This document shows positions 43,443 through 51,356 of a DNA stretch of 60,786 bases, piece by piece. Position 1 is the stretch's first letter. Each line of letters begins with the position of its first letter. A program made the position numbers and the translations under genes. The notes beneath the pieces are model-generated. The model was not told the origin of the DNA. It searched no databases and worked only from the letters and a program-made list of their open reading frames with translations. The DNA comes from Gemmataceae bacterium (GTDB lineage: Bacteria > Planctomycetota > Planctomycetia > Gemmatales > Gemmataceae): assembly GCA_009691845.1 (NCBI GenBank), contig SIAJ01000024.1, positions 1 through 60,786 on the forward strand. Reading direction: 5' to 3'.

Positions 43443-44419
43443 CGGTCAATCCTCAGCCCGCCCCCCTGCACCAGCCCTTCCACATCTGCCTTGGTCAACC
43501 ACGGGAAATCGCCCGGGATGCTGTGTTTGAGTGCTCCCATCGCCGTGCCGAACTCGATGCCCTTTTCAAGATCGCCATCGAGGAGGCCATGGAGCAGGCC
43601 GGCCACGAACGCATCGCCCGATCCGAGACGGTCGACCACTTCAACTTCGTAGGATCGCGACTGAATCAATCTACCCCCGGCATAGCCGATGCCCGCAACC
43701 GTATTTCGCCACACGGAATGCGTTTCTCTCAAGGTCATGGCGATGGCCACAAGATTGAAGCGATTGACCGCCTCCGCGGCGGCCTTGGCGATGTCGGCAC
43801 CCGGTATGCCGAAGAAGCGTTTGATATCTTCCGGGTTGGTCACCAACACATCGACGTACTGAATCGCATCGTTCAGCCAGGCCCGTGCCTCGTCGACTGT
43901 CCAGAGCTTCGCTCGATAGTTGGGATCGAGGCACGTGGTCAGCCCCAGTTCCTTGGCCGTGTGTAAGGCTTCCAGCGTGGCATCCGCTGCTGTCGAGCTA
44001 ATCGCGGCCGTGATTCCCGTGACGTAAAACCAGTTCGCTCCGGCAAGCACCGTCGGCCAGTCAATCATGCCCATGGCGATGTTCGCCATCGCCGAGTTGG
44101 CACGGTCATACACGATTCCACTGGGTCGCGGAGCTGCCCCATGCTCCAGAAAATATGTGCCGACGCGATCCGTGTCCGTGAACAGAACCCCGTCTGTAAT
44201 TACGCCGGTTTCTCGAGCACGATTGGCAATTAGCCTGCCGAGGGGATTATCCGTCAGCCGCGAGACCCAGGCCGCCCGGCGACCGAGGCGTGCCAGCCCG
44301 ACGGCGGTGTTCAACTCGGCACCGCCAATCTCGATGTCGAGGGAATACGCTTGCTCGAGCCGTCGAAAATTCGAAGGGGCCAGTCGAACCATCGCTTCGC
44401 CGAAAGTGATTACGTCCAT
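43439..44419 (-). CDS. kdgK: 2-dehydro-3-deoxygluconokinase (PfkB family)
   Basis: 326 residues from ATG at 44419. KdgK phosphorylates 2-keto-3-deoxygluconate (KDG) to KDPG. PfkB features are I-G-G-A-E-L-N-T-A-V-G-L-A-R-L-G-R near residue 31 and, near the C-terminus, D-R-L-G-S-G-D-A-F-V-A-G with the catalytic Asp. The opening D-V-I-T-F-G-E-A-M-V-R-L resembles KDG kinases. The neighbouring eda gene for KDPG aldolase strongly supports this substrate among PfkB options. KDG is produced from pectin by lyases, so a link to the PL10 gene at 4561 is plausible but indirect. Confidence 0.88.
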   Translation of the reverse strand: MDVITFGEAMVRLAPSNFRRLEQAYSLDIEIGGAELNTAVGLARLGRRAAWVSRLTDNPLGRLIANRARETGVITDGVLFTDTDRVGTYFLEHGAAPRPSGIVYDRANSAMANIAMGMIDWPTVLAGANWFYVTGITAAISSTAADATLEALHTAKELGLTTCLDPNYRAKLWTVDEARAWLNDAIQYVDVLVTNPEDIKRFFGIPGADIAKAAAEAVNRFNLVAIAMTLRETHSVWRNTVAGIGYAGGRLIQSRSYEVEVVDRLGSGDAFVAGLLHGLLDGDLEKGIEFGTAMGALKHSIPGDFPWLTKADVEGLVQGGGLRIDR

Positions 44420-44431
44420 TGTGGGCTCGTA

Positions 44432-44492
44432 GCCGCACTTGCCAGAGTGTGGGCCGATTGACACTGCTTCCTCGCGTTCTGGCGAACGCGGC
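44432..44492. repeat. pair of REP-like hairpins in opposite orientation
   Basis: The left hairpin (44435-44450: GCACTT-gcca-GAGTGT) and right hairpin (44474-44489: GCGTTC-tggc-GAACGC) are inverted copies of one unit; AGCCGC flanks the left copy and GCGGCT the right. The stems differ but keep pairing. It lies in the 84-base gap between eda and kdgK, so it may process or attenuate their common transcript. Confidence 0.7.
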
Positions 44493-44503
44493 TTGGCTTT
44501 TCA

Positions 44504-45178
44504 CTACCTCGCTGAAGCTTCACGATAACGGCGCACCACATCGACGTAGCGTGCGGCCAGATCACGGAGCTTGTCGAATTCGCGAGCGGCAACGAGCTTC
44601 GGATCCACCATCTGACTGCCAATTCCCAGGCAACATGCGCCGGCTTTTAAGAACTCCGCTGCCGTGTTCAGATCGACACCACCTGTCGGCATCAATCGAA
44701 TTTGCGGCAATGGACCCCGCATCGCCTTGAAGAACGCGGGCCCGACCACTTCGGCCGGGAAGACTTTGACGACGTCGGCACCCGCTTCCCAGGCGGAAAG
44801 GATTTCCGTGGGGGTAAATGCACCTGGCATCACGAGCTTGTCGTAACGACGGGCCATACGGATGACATCGAGGTTCACTGTTGGCGAGACGATCAAGTCG
44901 GCACCGGCCAGGATCGCGGCTCGGCAGGTCTCTGCGTCGAGCACAGTCCCGGCACCAAGTAGAACGCTGTCGCCCAGGTCTCGTTTCGCCTCGCGAATCA
45001 CGTCGAGTGCGTTCGGCACCGTGAGCGTAACCTCGGCGACCGTGACCCCGCCGGACCGCAAGGCCCGAATCACTTCGACCAGGCCGGACGAATCAGGGGC
45101 CCGCACGACAGCGACTATGCCGGAATCCAAAACACGCTGTAGAAAATGCACGCGACTCATAACGGGAATTGTAGCCAT
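44504..45178 (-). CDS. eda: KDPG/KHG aldolase (bifunctional 2-keto-3-deoxy-6-phosphogluconate aldolase)
   Basis: 224 residues from ATG at 45178 (ATG at 45160 is an alternative). The enzyme splits KDPG to pyruvate and glyceraldehyde 3-phosphate by a Schiff base. The catalytic Lys is Lys138 (D-V-V-K-V-F-P-A-E) and the general base Glu49 (V-A-E-V-T-L-T). P-G-A-F-T-P-T-E and L-M-P-T-G-G-V are further landmarks of this TIM-barrel family. Length is typical. With kdgK it forms the end of the Entner-Doudoroff or uronate route. Hairpins separate the two genes. Confidence 0.92.
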   Translation of the reverse strand: MATIPVMSRVHFLQRVLDSGIVAVVRAPDSSGLVEVIRALRSGGVTVAEVTLTVPNALDVIREAKRDLGDSVLLGAGTVLDAETCRAAILAGADLIVSPTVNLDVIRMARRYDKLVMPGAFTPTEILSAWEAGADVVKVFPAEVVGPAFFKAMRGPLPQIRLMPTGGVDLNTAAEFLKAGACCLGIGSQMVDPKLVAAREFDKLRDLAARYVDVVRRYREASAR

Positions 45179-45184
45179 TGCCGA

Positions 45185-45730
45185 TCAAACGCGTTCGATT
45201 AACGTCTGCGTTTTCAACAGAGTGCATTCCGCGGGGAAGGTGTGAAAGGTATTCACGACCAGGCACCCGGCTCGGGCGTCGGCCGTGATGAAGCCGATCG
45301 GAGCGAGGCCGGTGCCGTTGTGTTCTTCAAAACGGTGGATCAGCCCGCGCCTGCAACCATCGGCGTGGAGTTCTTGGTGAATCTCACGGAAGACATCAGG
45401 GGGCAGTACTTCAACCTGAGCATTCATCTGGTACGAAATGGCTGGGGAGGCCCGAAACGCATCGTATTGCTCACCCAGGAACGGGTGCCGCCAAACGTGT
45501 CCTCTTCCAGGAAGCGGTTGGCCGCGAGCTGCCGTGATCTCTGTCAGGAAGGTATCGCGAGTCTGCCAGGTCAGGACGTGTCCCGCTGGGGTGATTCGCA
45601 CGGTCAGGCTGTAGTCGTCCTGGCGGACCTCGCGATAGGCGAGGGTCTCGAAAAGTTCCGGATGCAGTGGCCGGCGATACAGATGCACCGACATCAAATT
45701 CACTGGCGGTCGGATGGAAGCAACATTCAT
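45185..45730 (-). CDS. conserved protein of unknown function (DUF2617-like)
   Basis: 181 residues, ending 6 nt before eda begins, so probably the first gene of the same run. Near the start is Y-R-R-P-L-H-P-E-L-F-E-T-L-A-Y-R. Strands such as Y-S-L-T-V-R-I-T-P-A-G-H-V-L-T-W-Q follow, with a late F-I-T-A-D-A-R-A-G-C-L-V-V-N-T-F-H. From memory this resembles DUF2617, which is found in planctomycetes and actinobacteria. No signal peptide or active-site motif is evident. It may be a sugar-related or regulatory protein by context, but this is a guess. The start codon at 45730 could also be Met13 (45694). Confidence 0.6.
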   Translation of the reverse strand: MNVASIRPPVNLMSVHLYRRPLHPELFETLAYREVRQDDYSLTVRITPAGHVLTWQTRDTFLTEITAARGQPLPGRGHVWRHPFLGEQYDAFRASPAISYQMNAQVEVLPPDVFREIHQELHADGCRRGLIHRFEEHNGTGLAPIGFITADARAGCLVVNTFHTFPAECTLLKTQTLIERV

Positions 45731-45876
45731 CGCTAGGCGACCTGGCTGTGTCCCGTGGCGCGATTATAGCTTCGGCCGAATTGGCCACAACCCGGATTCC
45801 GGCTCCACTTGACAAGGTGAATGCTCGACCTGTTCCGTCATCACACAGTGAAGTGGGCGAGTTAGCCGGAGCGCGC

Positions 45877-45907
45877 AAAAAAACGGGCCGGGGTTTTACC
45901 CGGCCCG
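45877..45907 (-). terminator. rho-independent terminator of the Cys/Lys-rich gene
   Basis: On the minus strand, CGGGCCGGG-taaaac-CCCCGGCCCG (a 9-bp GC stem) is followed by TTTTTTT. It starts 26 nt after the stop codon of the gene at 45934-46533. This is the clearest intrinsic terminator in the window. Confidence 0.9.
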
Positions 45908-45933
45908 CTGAACTCTGTTAGAGAGTGTTCCGC

Positions 45934-46533
45934 TTAGCCACCGACCTTGCCACCCTTTGGGTCAACCTCCGGGACGTCCTTCTTAGGAGCATCGCACGGG
46001 ACAGCTACGGTGCCGCAGTTCTTGACGGCACCCTTGCCGCAGATGGAGAACAGGGAGCACTTGCTTTTGCCGCAATCGTTGGCCTTGGTGGTGGTGGCCA
46101 CCTTGTGGCAGGACAGCTTGGGGCAAGTCAGCTTGGGGCAAGCCACCTTGGGGCAAGCCACCTTGGGGGTGGTGCTACCCTTGTCGCAGATCTTGCTGAG
46201 GGAGTTGGTGCAGCCCTTGAGCTTGTCGCACAAAGAGAAAAGGCAGTTCGTCTTGCTCTTCAGCTTGTCGCAACAGTCCGTCAAGGCTGGCTTGGCGCAA
46301 GGGGCGGCTTTGGCCGCAACAGGGGCCGGAGCAACCGCGACTGGGGCCGGTTTGGCTGCAACCGGAGCGCACGCTGGCTTGGCGCATCCGTAATCCTTCA
46401 GAGAACACTTGTCCTTCCAGTTGCACTTGTCTGTCCACTTGTCCTTCCACGAACAGAACGTGTCTTTGAAGCAGAAATCGGACGGGACTTCCGGGGCACC
46501 CGCCATTGCCACAACCATCACTACGCTGTACAT
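45934..46533 (-). CDS. secreted Cys/Lys-rich protein
   Basis: 199 residues from ATG at 46533, with AGGAG 8 nt upstream; the longer frame from 46611 has no ribosome site. A signal peptide (M-Y-S-V-V-M-V-V-A-M-A-G-A) precedes a body with 22 cysteines and many lysines. It has W-K-D-K-C/W-T-D-K-C units, an Ala/Pro-rich middle, and a run of four C-P-K-x-x or C-P-K-like units (V-A-C-P-K, V-A-C-P-K, L-T-C-P-K, L-S-C-H-K). Such spacing suits disulfide cross-links or metal binding in the envelope. Planctomycete walls are known to be cystine-rich, so a structural role is plausible. It has its own promoter and terminator. No family is recognised. Confidence 0.75.
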   Translation of the reverse strand: MYSVVMVVAMAGAPEVPSDFCFKDTFCSWKDKWTDKCNWKDKCSLKDYGCAKPACAPVAAKPAPVAVAPAPVAAKAAPCAKPALTDCCDKLKSKTNCLFSLCDKLKGCTNSLSKICDKGSTTPKVACPKVACPKLTCPKLSCHKVATTTKANDCGKSKCSLFSICGKGAVKNCGTVAVPCDAPKKDVPEVDPKGGKVGG

Positions 46534-47197
46534 GACTGAACTCCTGTTAGAAAGGTGCCGTGCTGTCCCCATCACTCCAGACGCTTGCCCCACACGGAGC
46601 TGACTTCCCACCTCGGACGGAAACAGCGATACACCCTAAGCTTTACAAACCGATGGTTGTTAGAGTGGGAAGTCTAGGTCGTTTGCGTCATCTGAGTAGA
46701 ATGGTAAACCCTGGCAGTTTGATAGTCAATTCTTTTCTACGGTGACTCTGACGGTTCGGCGGACCCGCCTCGTTACGACCCCAATTCGTTCTCTAATTCC
46801 TAAAATTGGACTTCAGGTTCTCGCCCCATGAGAATGGGAACGTCAAACGAAAACGGTCGAAGCGAGTTGTGAAAGGGGGCAACTTGAGAATGTTGTACCT
46901 GGCGGATAGTTTGTGCAGGTTATTAGAAGGCGTCTAGAAGGCGTGGAACGCCATTTATGCCCCCTACTCACCGGAGTTGGCCCTTCAGCTGTTCCCCAAT
47001 TGTTCGAACCCGAACATCCGGCAGAATACGTTCGCGTCCGTTGGCACAGGCCTTGATAACCTGATCGAAACACGTGGCTGAATCAGCGGTCTCGGCTGTT
47101 AAATTCGGCGGATCCGTTTATTTGAGAACCTGGGGCCGGTGCTTGGCCGATTCCAAGTCATCGTCACGACTTGTCCCGAAGTAGCAGAAGGGTTGTC
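46534..47197. other. 664-base region between divergent genes
   Basis: It holds the promoter of the Cys/Lys-rich gene (46701-46729) with a leader of about 160 nt, and must hold the promoter for the membrane gene at 47198. Frames such as 46843-47073 (minus) have no start site or coding look, and I see no other gene. The part 46680-46860 is AT-rich compared with its surroundings. Confidence 0.5.
46701..46729 (-). promoter_or_regulatory. sigma-70-like promoter of the Cys/Lys-rich gene
   Basis: On the minus strand, TTGACT (46729-46724), a 17-nt spacer and TACCAT (46706-46701) match the consensus at 5/6 and 4/6 positions. The predicted start near 46694 leaves a leader of about 160 nt before the ATG at 46533. 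Only sequence supports it. Confidence 0.45.
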
Positions 47198-48700
47198 ATG
47201 CAGACCAAACCCCGTCAAGTTCTTGTTGGGGAGGTGCCAGTACTCCCGCCGGCCGCTGTTTGGGCCGTGGGGCTGATCGTCGCGGGACTTACTCTCGCGG
47301 CCTGGGCTGCGGGCATGGCGGGTGGGCTGGGAGGTGCGCTGGCAATACTTGCCGCGTTGGCTGCCGGTTGTGGGGCCTCGCTGCGTCCGTCCCCGATAGA
47401 CGCCTCCCTGGACGAGCCTCCCGTCTCGACGCATACGATCTGGGTCATAGGCTTGATCGGTCTGGGGCTCACACTCGTTGCCTTCGTCACAGGCGTCGTT
47501 TTCGGCGCTCCCAGGCAGGGCTTCGGGGTTCACCCGTCGGATGGACCCCGAGCCTTGCTGGCGATCGTGGGCTTTTTGGTGGCCGGGTGTGCCGTCTCGA
47601 TGCGTCCAGGCTGGTATGGGGGTTGGTTGTGCGCTGCGGCCTGTGGAGTGATTGGCTACGGCTTTGGAGGATCGCCGCCGGCCGGGACGGAATGGTATCT
47701 CGCCCCTCCGCGCGATTGGCACTCCGCTCTTCCGAATAGCTGGGACTCCGTTCAACTCTACTTTGGTGTGGGTGGCGTGGCCTGCCTGATCGGTGCGATT
47801 TGGACGAGGCTTCCACGCAAGGCCATTTTCTGTCTGGTCCTGCTTGGCGTTGGCTATCACTTCTCGTCGATTCTGTCGGCCATCACGTCGCCACCGCCGA
47901 CGCCGTTGGTCAGCGATCATTACTGGGCCCGCGTCGCTCGACCCTACGTTCAGTTCGCGTACATGAACAATGCGTATCAGTTTTATTCGCCCGACCCCGG
48001 GCCTGCGTGCCAGCTTTGGGCCTGCATCGAATATAAGACGGAAGACCCGGATGGTCCCAAAGACTTTAACTGGATCACGGTCGTCGATCGCAAGAACGAG
48101 TACATCGATCCGCTTGGGTTGACCTACTACCGCCGGTTGTCGATCACAGAAAATACGACACAATCCATGCCGGCGGGATACTCACCTCTAGCGGAAGAAC
48201 ACGAAAAGATACTCGCCCGTCGCGCTCTGGCAGCACGGGACCGCATTCCACGAACGTTTCTCAATGAGAATCTCGAGTATCTGCTCCCCAACCATCTCAT
48301 CTCCCGACAGATCTTGCCATCCTATGCGCGGCACATCGCTCACCACTTGGCCCAGCCGGGCAAGGCAGTGAAATCGGTCAAGATCTATCGGGTGATTCAC
48401 TCGAGCATCAAGCTGAACCTCTTTCGGGGATTCGACCCCAGTACGGGCGAAAAAGTGGAGGGGTTTTCCCCGTACGACCCTTCGCTTTACTTGCCCTTCT
48501 TCCAGGGAGAGTTCGATGCGAACGGACGGTTAGTGGATCCGACGGCAGAGATGCTCTACTGGTATGTCCCCATCCTGAAGGAACGACCGTTGCCGCCGGG
48601 GGGATGGAACAGCCCGGAATATCATCGCAACGGTGGGTTCAAGAAGTACTACCGCGACTATGTCTCGGAGCACGCGGGCTGTCCGCGACCGCAGGAGTGA
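47198..48700 (+). CDS. multi-pass membrane protein of unknown function, partner of the HTTM gene
   Basis: 500 residues from ATG at 47198, with AGAAGG 6 nt upstream. The first 220 residues hold about six to seven hydrophobic segments separated by short loops (A-V-W-A-V-G-L-I-V-A-G-L-T-L, then T-I-W-V-I-G-L-I-G-L-G-L-T-L, which look like a repeat). A soluble domain of about 270 residues follows (A-Y-Q-F-Y-S-P-D-P-G-P near 250), probably outside. The stop lies 4 nt from the next start, so it is co-transcribed with the HTTM protein. I recognise no family. The C-terminal domain may be the functional part. Confidence 0.75.
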   Translation: MQTKPRQVLVGEVPVLPPAAVWAVGLIVAGLTLAAWAAGMAGGLGGALAILAALAAGCGASLRPSPIDASLDEPPVSTHTIWVIGLIGLGLTLVAFVTGVVFGAPRQGFGVHPSDGPRALLAIVGFLVAGCAVSMRPGWYGGWLCAAACGVIGYGFGGSPPAGTEWYLAPPRDWHSALPNSWDSVQLYFGVGGVACLIGAIWTRLPRKAIFCLVLLGVGYHFSSILSAITSPPPTPLVSDHYWARVARPYVQFAYMNNAYQFYSPDPGPACQLWACIEYKTEDPDGPKDFNWITVVDRKNEYIDPLGLTYYRRLSITENTTQSMPAGYSPLAEEHEKILARRALAARDRIPRTFLNENLEYLLPNHLISRQILPSYARHIAHHLAQPGKAVKSVKIYRVIHSSIKLNLFRGFDPSTGEKVEGFSPYDPSLYLPFFQGEFDANGRLVDPTAEMLYWYVPILKERPLPPGGWNSPEYHRNGGFKKYYRDYVSEHAGCPRPQE

Positions 48701-48704
48701 GAAC

Positions 48705-50576
48705 GTGACTGACAACCAACGGAATGGATTTCTGGGCTCGGTCGGTCGGTTCTTCTTCCTACCGACCGATCCCTCCACGCTCGGTTTCATGCGGATCATG
48801 GCCGGCGTGTTATTGCTCTACGTCCACCTGGCGTACAGCTTCGACCTGAAAGCGCTGGTGGGCCCGAATGCCTGGTGGGACCATCAGGCGGCCAATATCC
48901 AGCGCCGCGAGGCTCCCCACATCCCGACGCCCTTTGGCTGGTCGACGTTCGAGCCGACGTTGTACCTGGACGACGCGCCGCATCGTCGAACGGCGATTCT
49001 GGAGTTCCTCCGTCGATTGCCGGAAGCCGCAAGCGAGCGCAAAGTATTGCTTCGCTACCTGAGCCGGATTTTTGACCTCACCCCACGGGATGTACGCGAC
49101 GGTTTGTTCCTGAGTAACTCCGCAGGCCTTCTGTTCGATCGGGATGCTCAGGGGGCTCAGGTCCGGGCGGCACTCGGAGCCCCCGAGGTGCCGGAGACCG
49201 GTTCCCCCGTGACCATCCCAGATTTCATTCGCGTTCTACAACCGAAGGAGCGGCTCCTCGTCTGGGAGGACGTGCTGGCGTTCAATTCCACCCTGCCCGA
49301 CAACACGGAAGATCGCGAGTACATCCTCGGCTGGCTTGGCAACTATCCGTACAACCGTCGGGCGAAACTTATTCAGTTCCTGGTGGGTGAACGTCCCGAG
49401 AACGGTCCGGACTTCAGCCTGCCGTCAAACCCAAGCGAACGAGCCGAGTTTCTCGAAATCGAGGATCGATGGGCAACCGATAGTCGTCAGGCCGCTTCGA
49501 AGGGCACCTCGGTGTTCTCGCAGTGGTATCACCTGACAAACAGCATGACGATCTGGGTTGTCCACATTGCCGCTCTGGTCGTCTTCTTCCTGTTCACGAT
49601 CGGCCTTTGGACGCGAGTCGTCTCCGTGCTCGCCTGGACATTGGCTTTGTCGTACATCCAGCGTGGCCAGATCTCGCTGTTCGGCCAGGATACGATGCAG
49701 ACGATCCTGATGACGTACCTGATGATCGGCCCGAGTGGAGCAGCCCTCTCGATCGACGCACTTCGCAAGCGATTTCGTGCCTCTCGTTCGCTGCTGGCTA
49801 CTCCTGGTCGATCGATTCCCTGGGCGGAAGCGGTGCTTGCCGGTCCACAACGGACCTGGCTCGCGAATCTGGCGATCCGATTAGTTCAAATCAACTTCTG
49901 TCTCGTCTATGCCTCCTCCGGAGTCTCCAAGCTCAAGGGAACCACCTGGTGGGAGCACTCGGCCTCCTGGCTGGTCATTTCAAACCCGGAGTTCGGGCCG
50001 ATTCGGTATCCAGCTTACGAGTGGATTCTGCGCCACCTGGCCGAGTCGCGAACGGGCATGGCGATCATCGCGGCGATCGTCTCGGGATTTACGCTCACCA
50101 TCGAGTTGGGTTTTCCGACACTTGTGTGGACGCGATTGCGGCCTTTCGTTGTGATGGGCAGCATCATGCTGCATCTGGGTATCGCGGTCATCATGGGACT
50201 GAACGTATTCAGCCTGTACATGTTCGCGTTGCTGCTCTGCTATATGCCGGCCAAGCTCATTCGCGATCGTGTGGGTTACGCTCCCGGCCAGGGGAAAAAG
50301 ATGACGGTCCACTTCGATTCACGAAGCAAGCAGGCCATACGCAAGTGTTCCGTTATGCGAGCCGTGGATGTGGCGAATCAGATTACCTTTGTCGATTCGC
50401 CGGCGAAAGACGGGCCGAGTGATACCGTGAAGCTGACCGATCCGAGCGGTAAGATCCTCATCGGGGCTGAACTCTACGCGGCAGCACTTCGAGAACTGGT
50501 TCTCCTGAAGCCGGTTCGCCTGTGCGGACATATTCCCGGAGTGTGGCCAATCATCCAGGCGTGCTTCGGGCGGTGA
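48705..50576 (+). CDS. HTTM domain membrane protein (vitamin K-dependent carboxylase-like) with DCC-like tail
   Basis: 623 residues from GTG at 48705, with GGAG 8 nt upstream; the longer frame lies inside the preceding gene. An opening segment T-L-G-F-M-R-I-M-A-G-V-L-L-L-Y is followed by a soluble insert (about 65-260), then the HTTM core (about 285-520): W-Y-H-L-T-N-S-M-T-I, S-Y-I-Q-R-G-Q-I-S-L-F-G-Q-D-T, and Y-A-S-S-G-V-S-K-L-K-G-T-T-W-W. The family includes gamma-glutamyl carboxylase, but most bacterial members are unstudied. The last 90 residues resemble DCC (DUF393) proteins, but the expected D-G-x-C-x-x-C site is missing (F-D-S-R-S-K-Q-A-I-R-K-C). Confidence 0.82.
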   Translation: MTDNQRNGFLGSVGRFFFLPTDPSTLGFMRIMAGVLLLYVHLAYSFDLKALVGPNAWWDHQAANIQRREAPHIPTPFGWSTFEPTLYLDDAPHRRTAILEFLRRLPEAASERKVLLRYLSRIFDLTPRDVRDGLFLSNSAGLLFDRDAQGAQVRAALGAPEVPETGSPVTIPDFIRVLQPKERLLVWEDVLAFNSTLPDNTEDREYILGWLGNYPYNRRAKLIQFLVGERPENGPDFSLPSNPSERAEFLEIEDRWATDSRQAASKGTSVFSQWYHLTNSMTIWVVHIAALVVFFLFTIGLWTRVVSVLAWTLALSYIQRGQISLFGQDTMQTILMTYLMIGPSGAALSIDALRKRFRASRSLLATPGRSIPWAEAVLAGPQRTWLANLAIRLVQINFCLVYASSGVSKLKGTTWWEHSASWLVISNPEFGPIRYPAYEWILRHLAESRTGMAIIAAIVSGFTLTIELGFPTLVWTRLRPFVVMGSIMLHLGIAVIMGLNVFSLYMFALLLCYMPAKLIRDRVGYAPGQGKKMTVHFDSRSKQAIRKCSVMRAVDVANQITFVDSPAKDGPSDTVKLTDPSGKILIGAELYAAALRELVLLKPVRLCGHIPGVWPIIQACFGR

Positions 50577-50641
50577 TCGGCCGATTGCTGTTTAGGTTTG
50601 TGATTAGCTTGCTAGAAGCGAGAGAGAGGGAAGGGGATACC

Positions 50642-50869
50642 ATGAACGCTACAGCAACTCTTGATTCGGTCCGCGGCTGGCCCATTGAGGATCGGCTCGA
50701 ACTCGCCTTTGGGCTTAGGGATCAGATTTCCGAGACGGAGTGTGTGCTCGAACCGAGCCCGGAGTTGGCTGCCGAACTTCAGCAACGATTGGCCCGGCAC
50801 GATGCGGACCCGAGTCAAGCTTTGGGCTGGGAACAAGTGGTGGCACATGTGAAGCGTGCGAAACCATGA
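50642..50869 (+). CDS. antitoxin, putative addiction module component (Unstab_antitox family)
   Basis: 75 residues with AAGGGG upstream. The sequence P-I-E-D-R-L-E-L-A-F-G-L-R-D-Q-I, then L-E-P-S-P-E-L-A-A-E-L-Q-Q-R-L, and A-L-G-W-E-Q-V matches the short antitoxins of the TIGR02574 addiction module group. Its stop overlaps the ATG of a ParE-like reading frame by 4 nt (ATGA), the normal layout of these pairs. The toxin frame is broken, so the antitoxin is now unpaired here. It could still act on a related toxin elsewhere. Confidence 0.85.
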   Translation: MNATATLDSVRGWPIEDRLELAFGLRDQISETECVLEPSPELAAELQQRLARHDADPSQALGWEQVVAHVKRAKP

Positions 50870-51158
50870 TTCCATCGAGCTAGCTTCCGGAGGCCCGCGA
50901 GGATATCGATGAGGCATACACCTACACGAATCCGTCCGTACTGGACTCGGCGATCGCTTCCTAGCCGCCCTGTCAAAACGTGTCGAACAAGTTGAAACCA
51001 GTCCGGCAGCCTTTGGCGAGGTGCTCCCAGGAATTCGAGCGGTGCTGCTGAAGAAGTTTCCCTACGTCCTCTACTTCCGCCCTGACCCTGCTCCCTTGAT
51101 AATCATCGCAGTACGTCATGGCAGGGAAAATCCGCGGGTCTGGCAGCGGCGTGTGAGT
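50866..51158 (+). pseudogene. broken ParE/RelE-type toxin gene
   Basis: From ATG at 50866 the product reads M-I-P-S-S, then TAG, then L-P-E-A-R-E-D-I-D-E-A-Y-T-Y. Further on, the ParE-like sequence continues only in another frame: L-G-D-R-F-L-A-A-L-S-K-R-V-E-Q-V, then F-P-Y-V-L-Y-F, and V-R-H-G-R-E-N-P-R-V-W-Q-R-R. Thus one nonsense codon (codon 6) and one frameshift near 50940 disrupt a toxin of about 95 residues. The conserved C-terminal R-H-G-R and W-x-x-R are still readable, which suggests recent decay. Its tail runs in frame towards the next gene, so long-frame callers could fuse the two. Confidence 0.85.
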
Positions 51159-51356
51159 GACTCCGGCATTCCCTTCAAGTTCAACCACCCAATTGGCCGA
51201 TCTTACCTGATACGGCACAAGTCTCCCAATCCGGGCGCGGCCGGCGTTGCGCGAGTCCATCTCGCATCGACCCTGCTGACGCGGACGGTTATGAGGCTTG
51301 GCCCCTGGATACCATGCTCGTCGGGCCTGACTGACGAGGCGAAAAGGAGGCGCGTC

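Noticed and set aside
45925..46539. Plus-strand frame of 204 codons opposite the Cys/Lys-rich gene
   Set aside because: It lacks a ribosome site. The minus strand has a promoter, AGGAG site, signal peptide and terminator in the right order.
46843..47073. Small minus-strand frame of 76 codons in the 664-base gap
   Set aside because: It has no ribosome site, an unusual composition compared with real genes here, and no recognisable motif.
51021..51356. N-terminal extension of the Ig-like protein that would fuse toxin sequence to it
   Set aside because: The extension is the tail of the broken ParE-like frame, and a strong ribosome site and signal peptide start at 51357.
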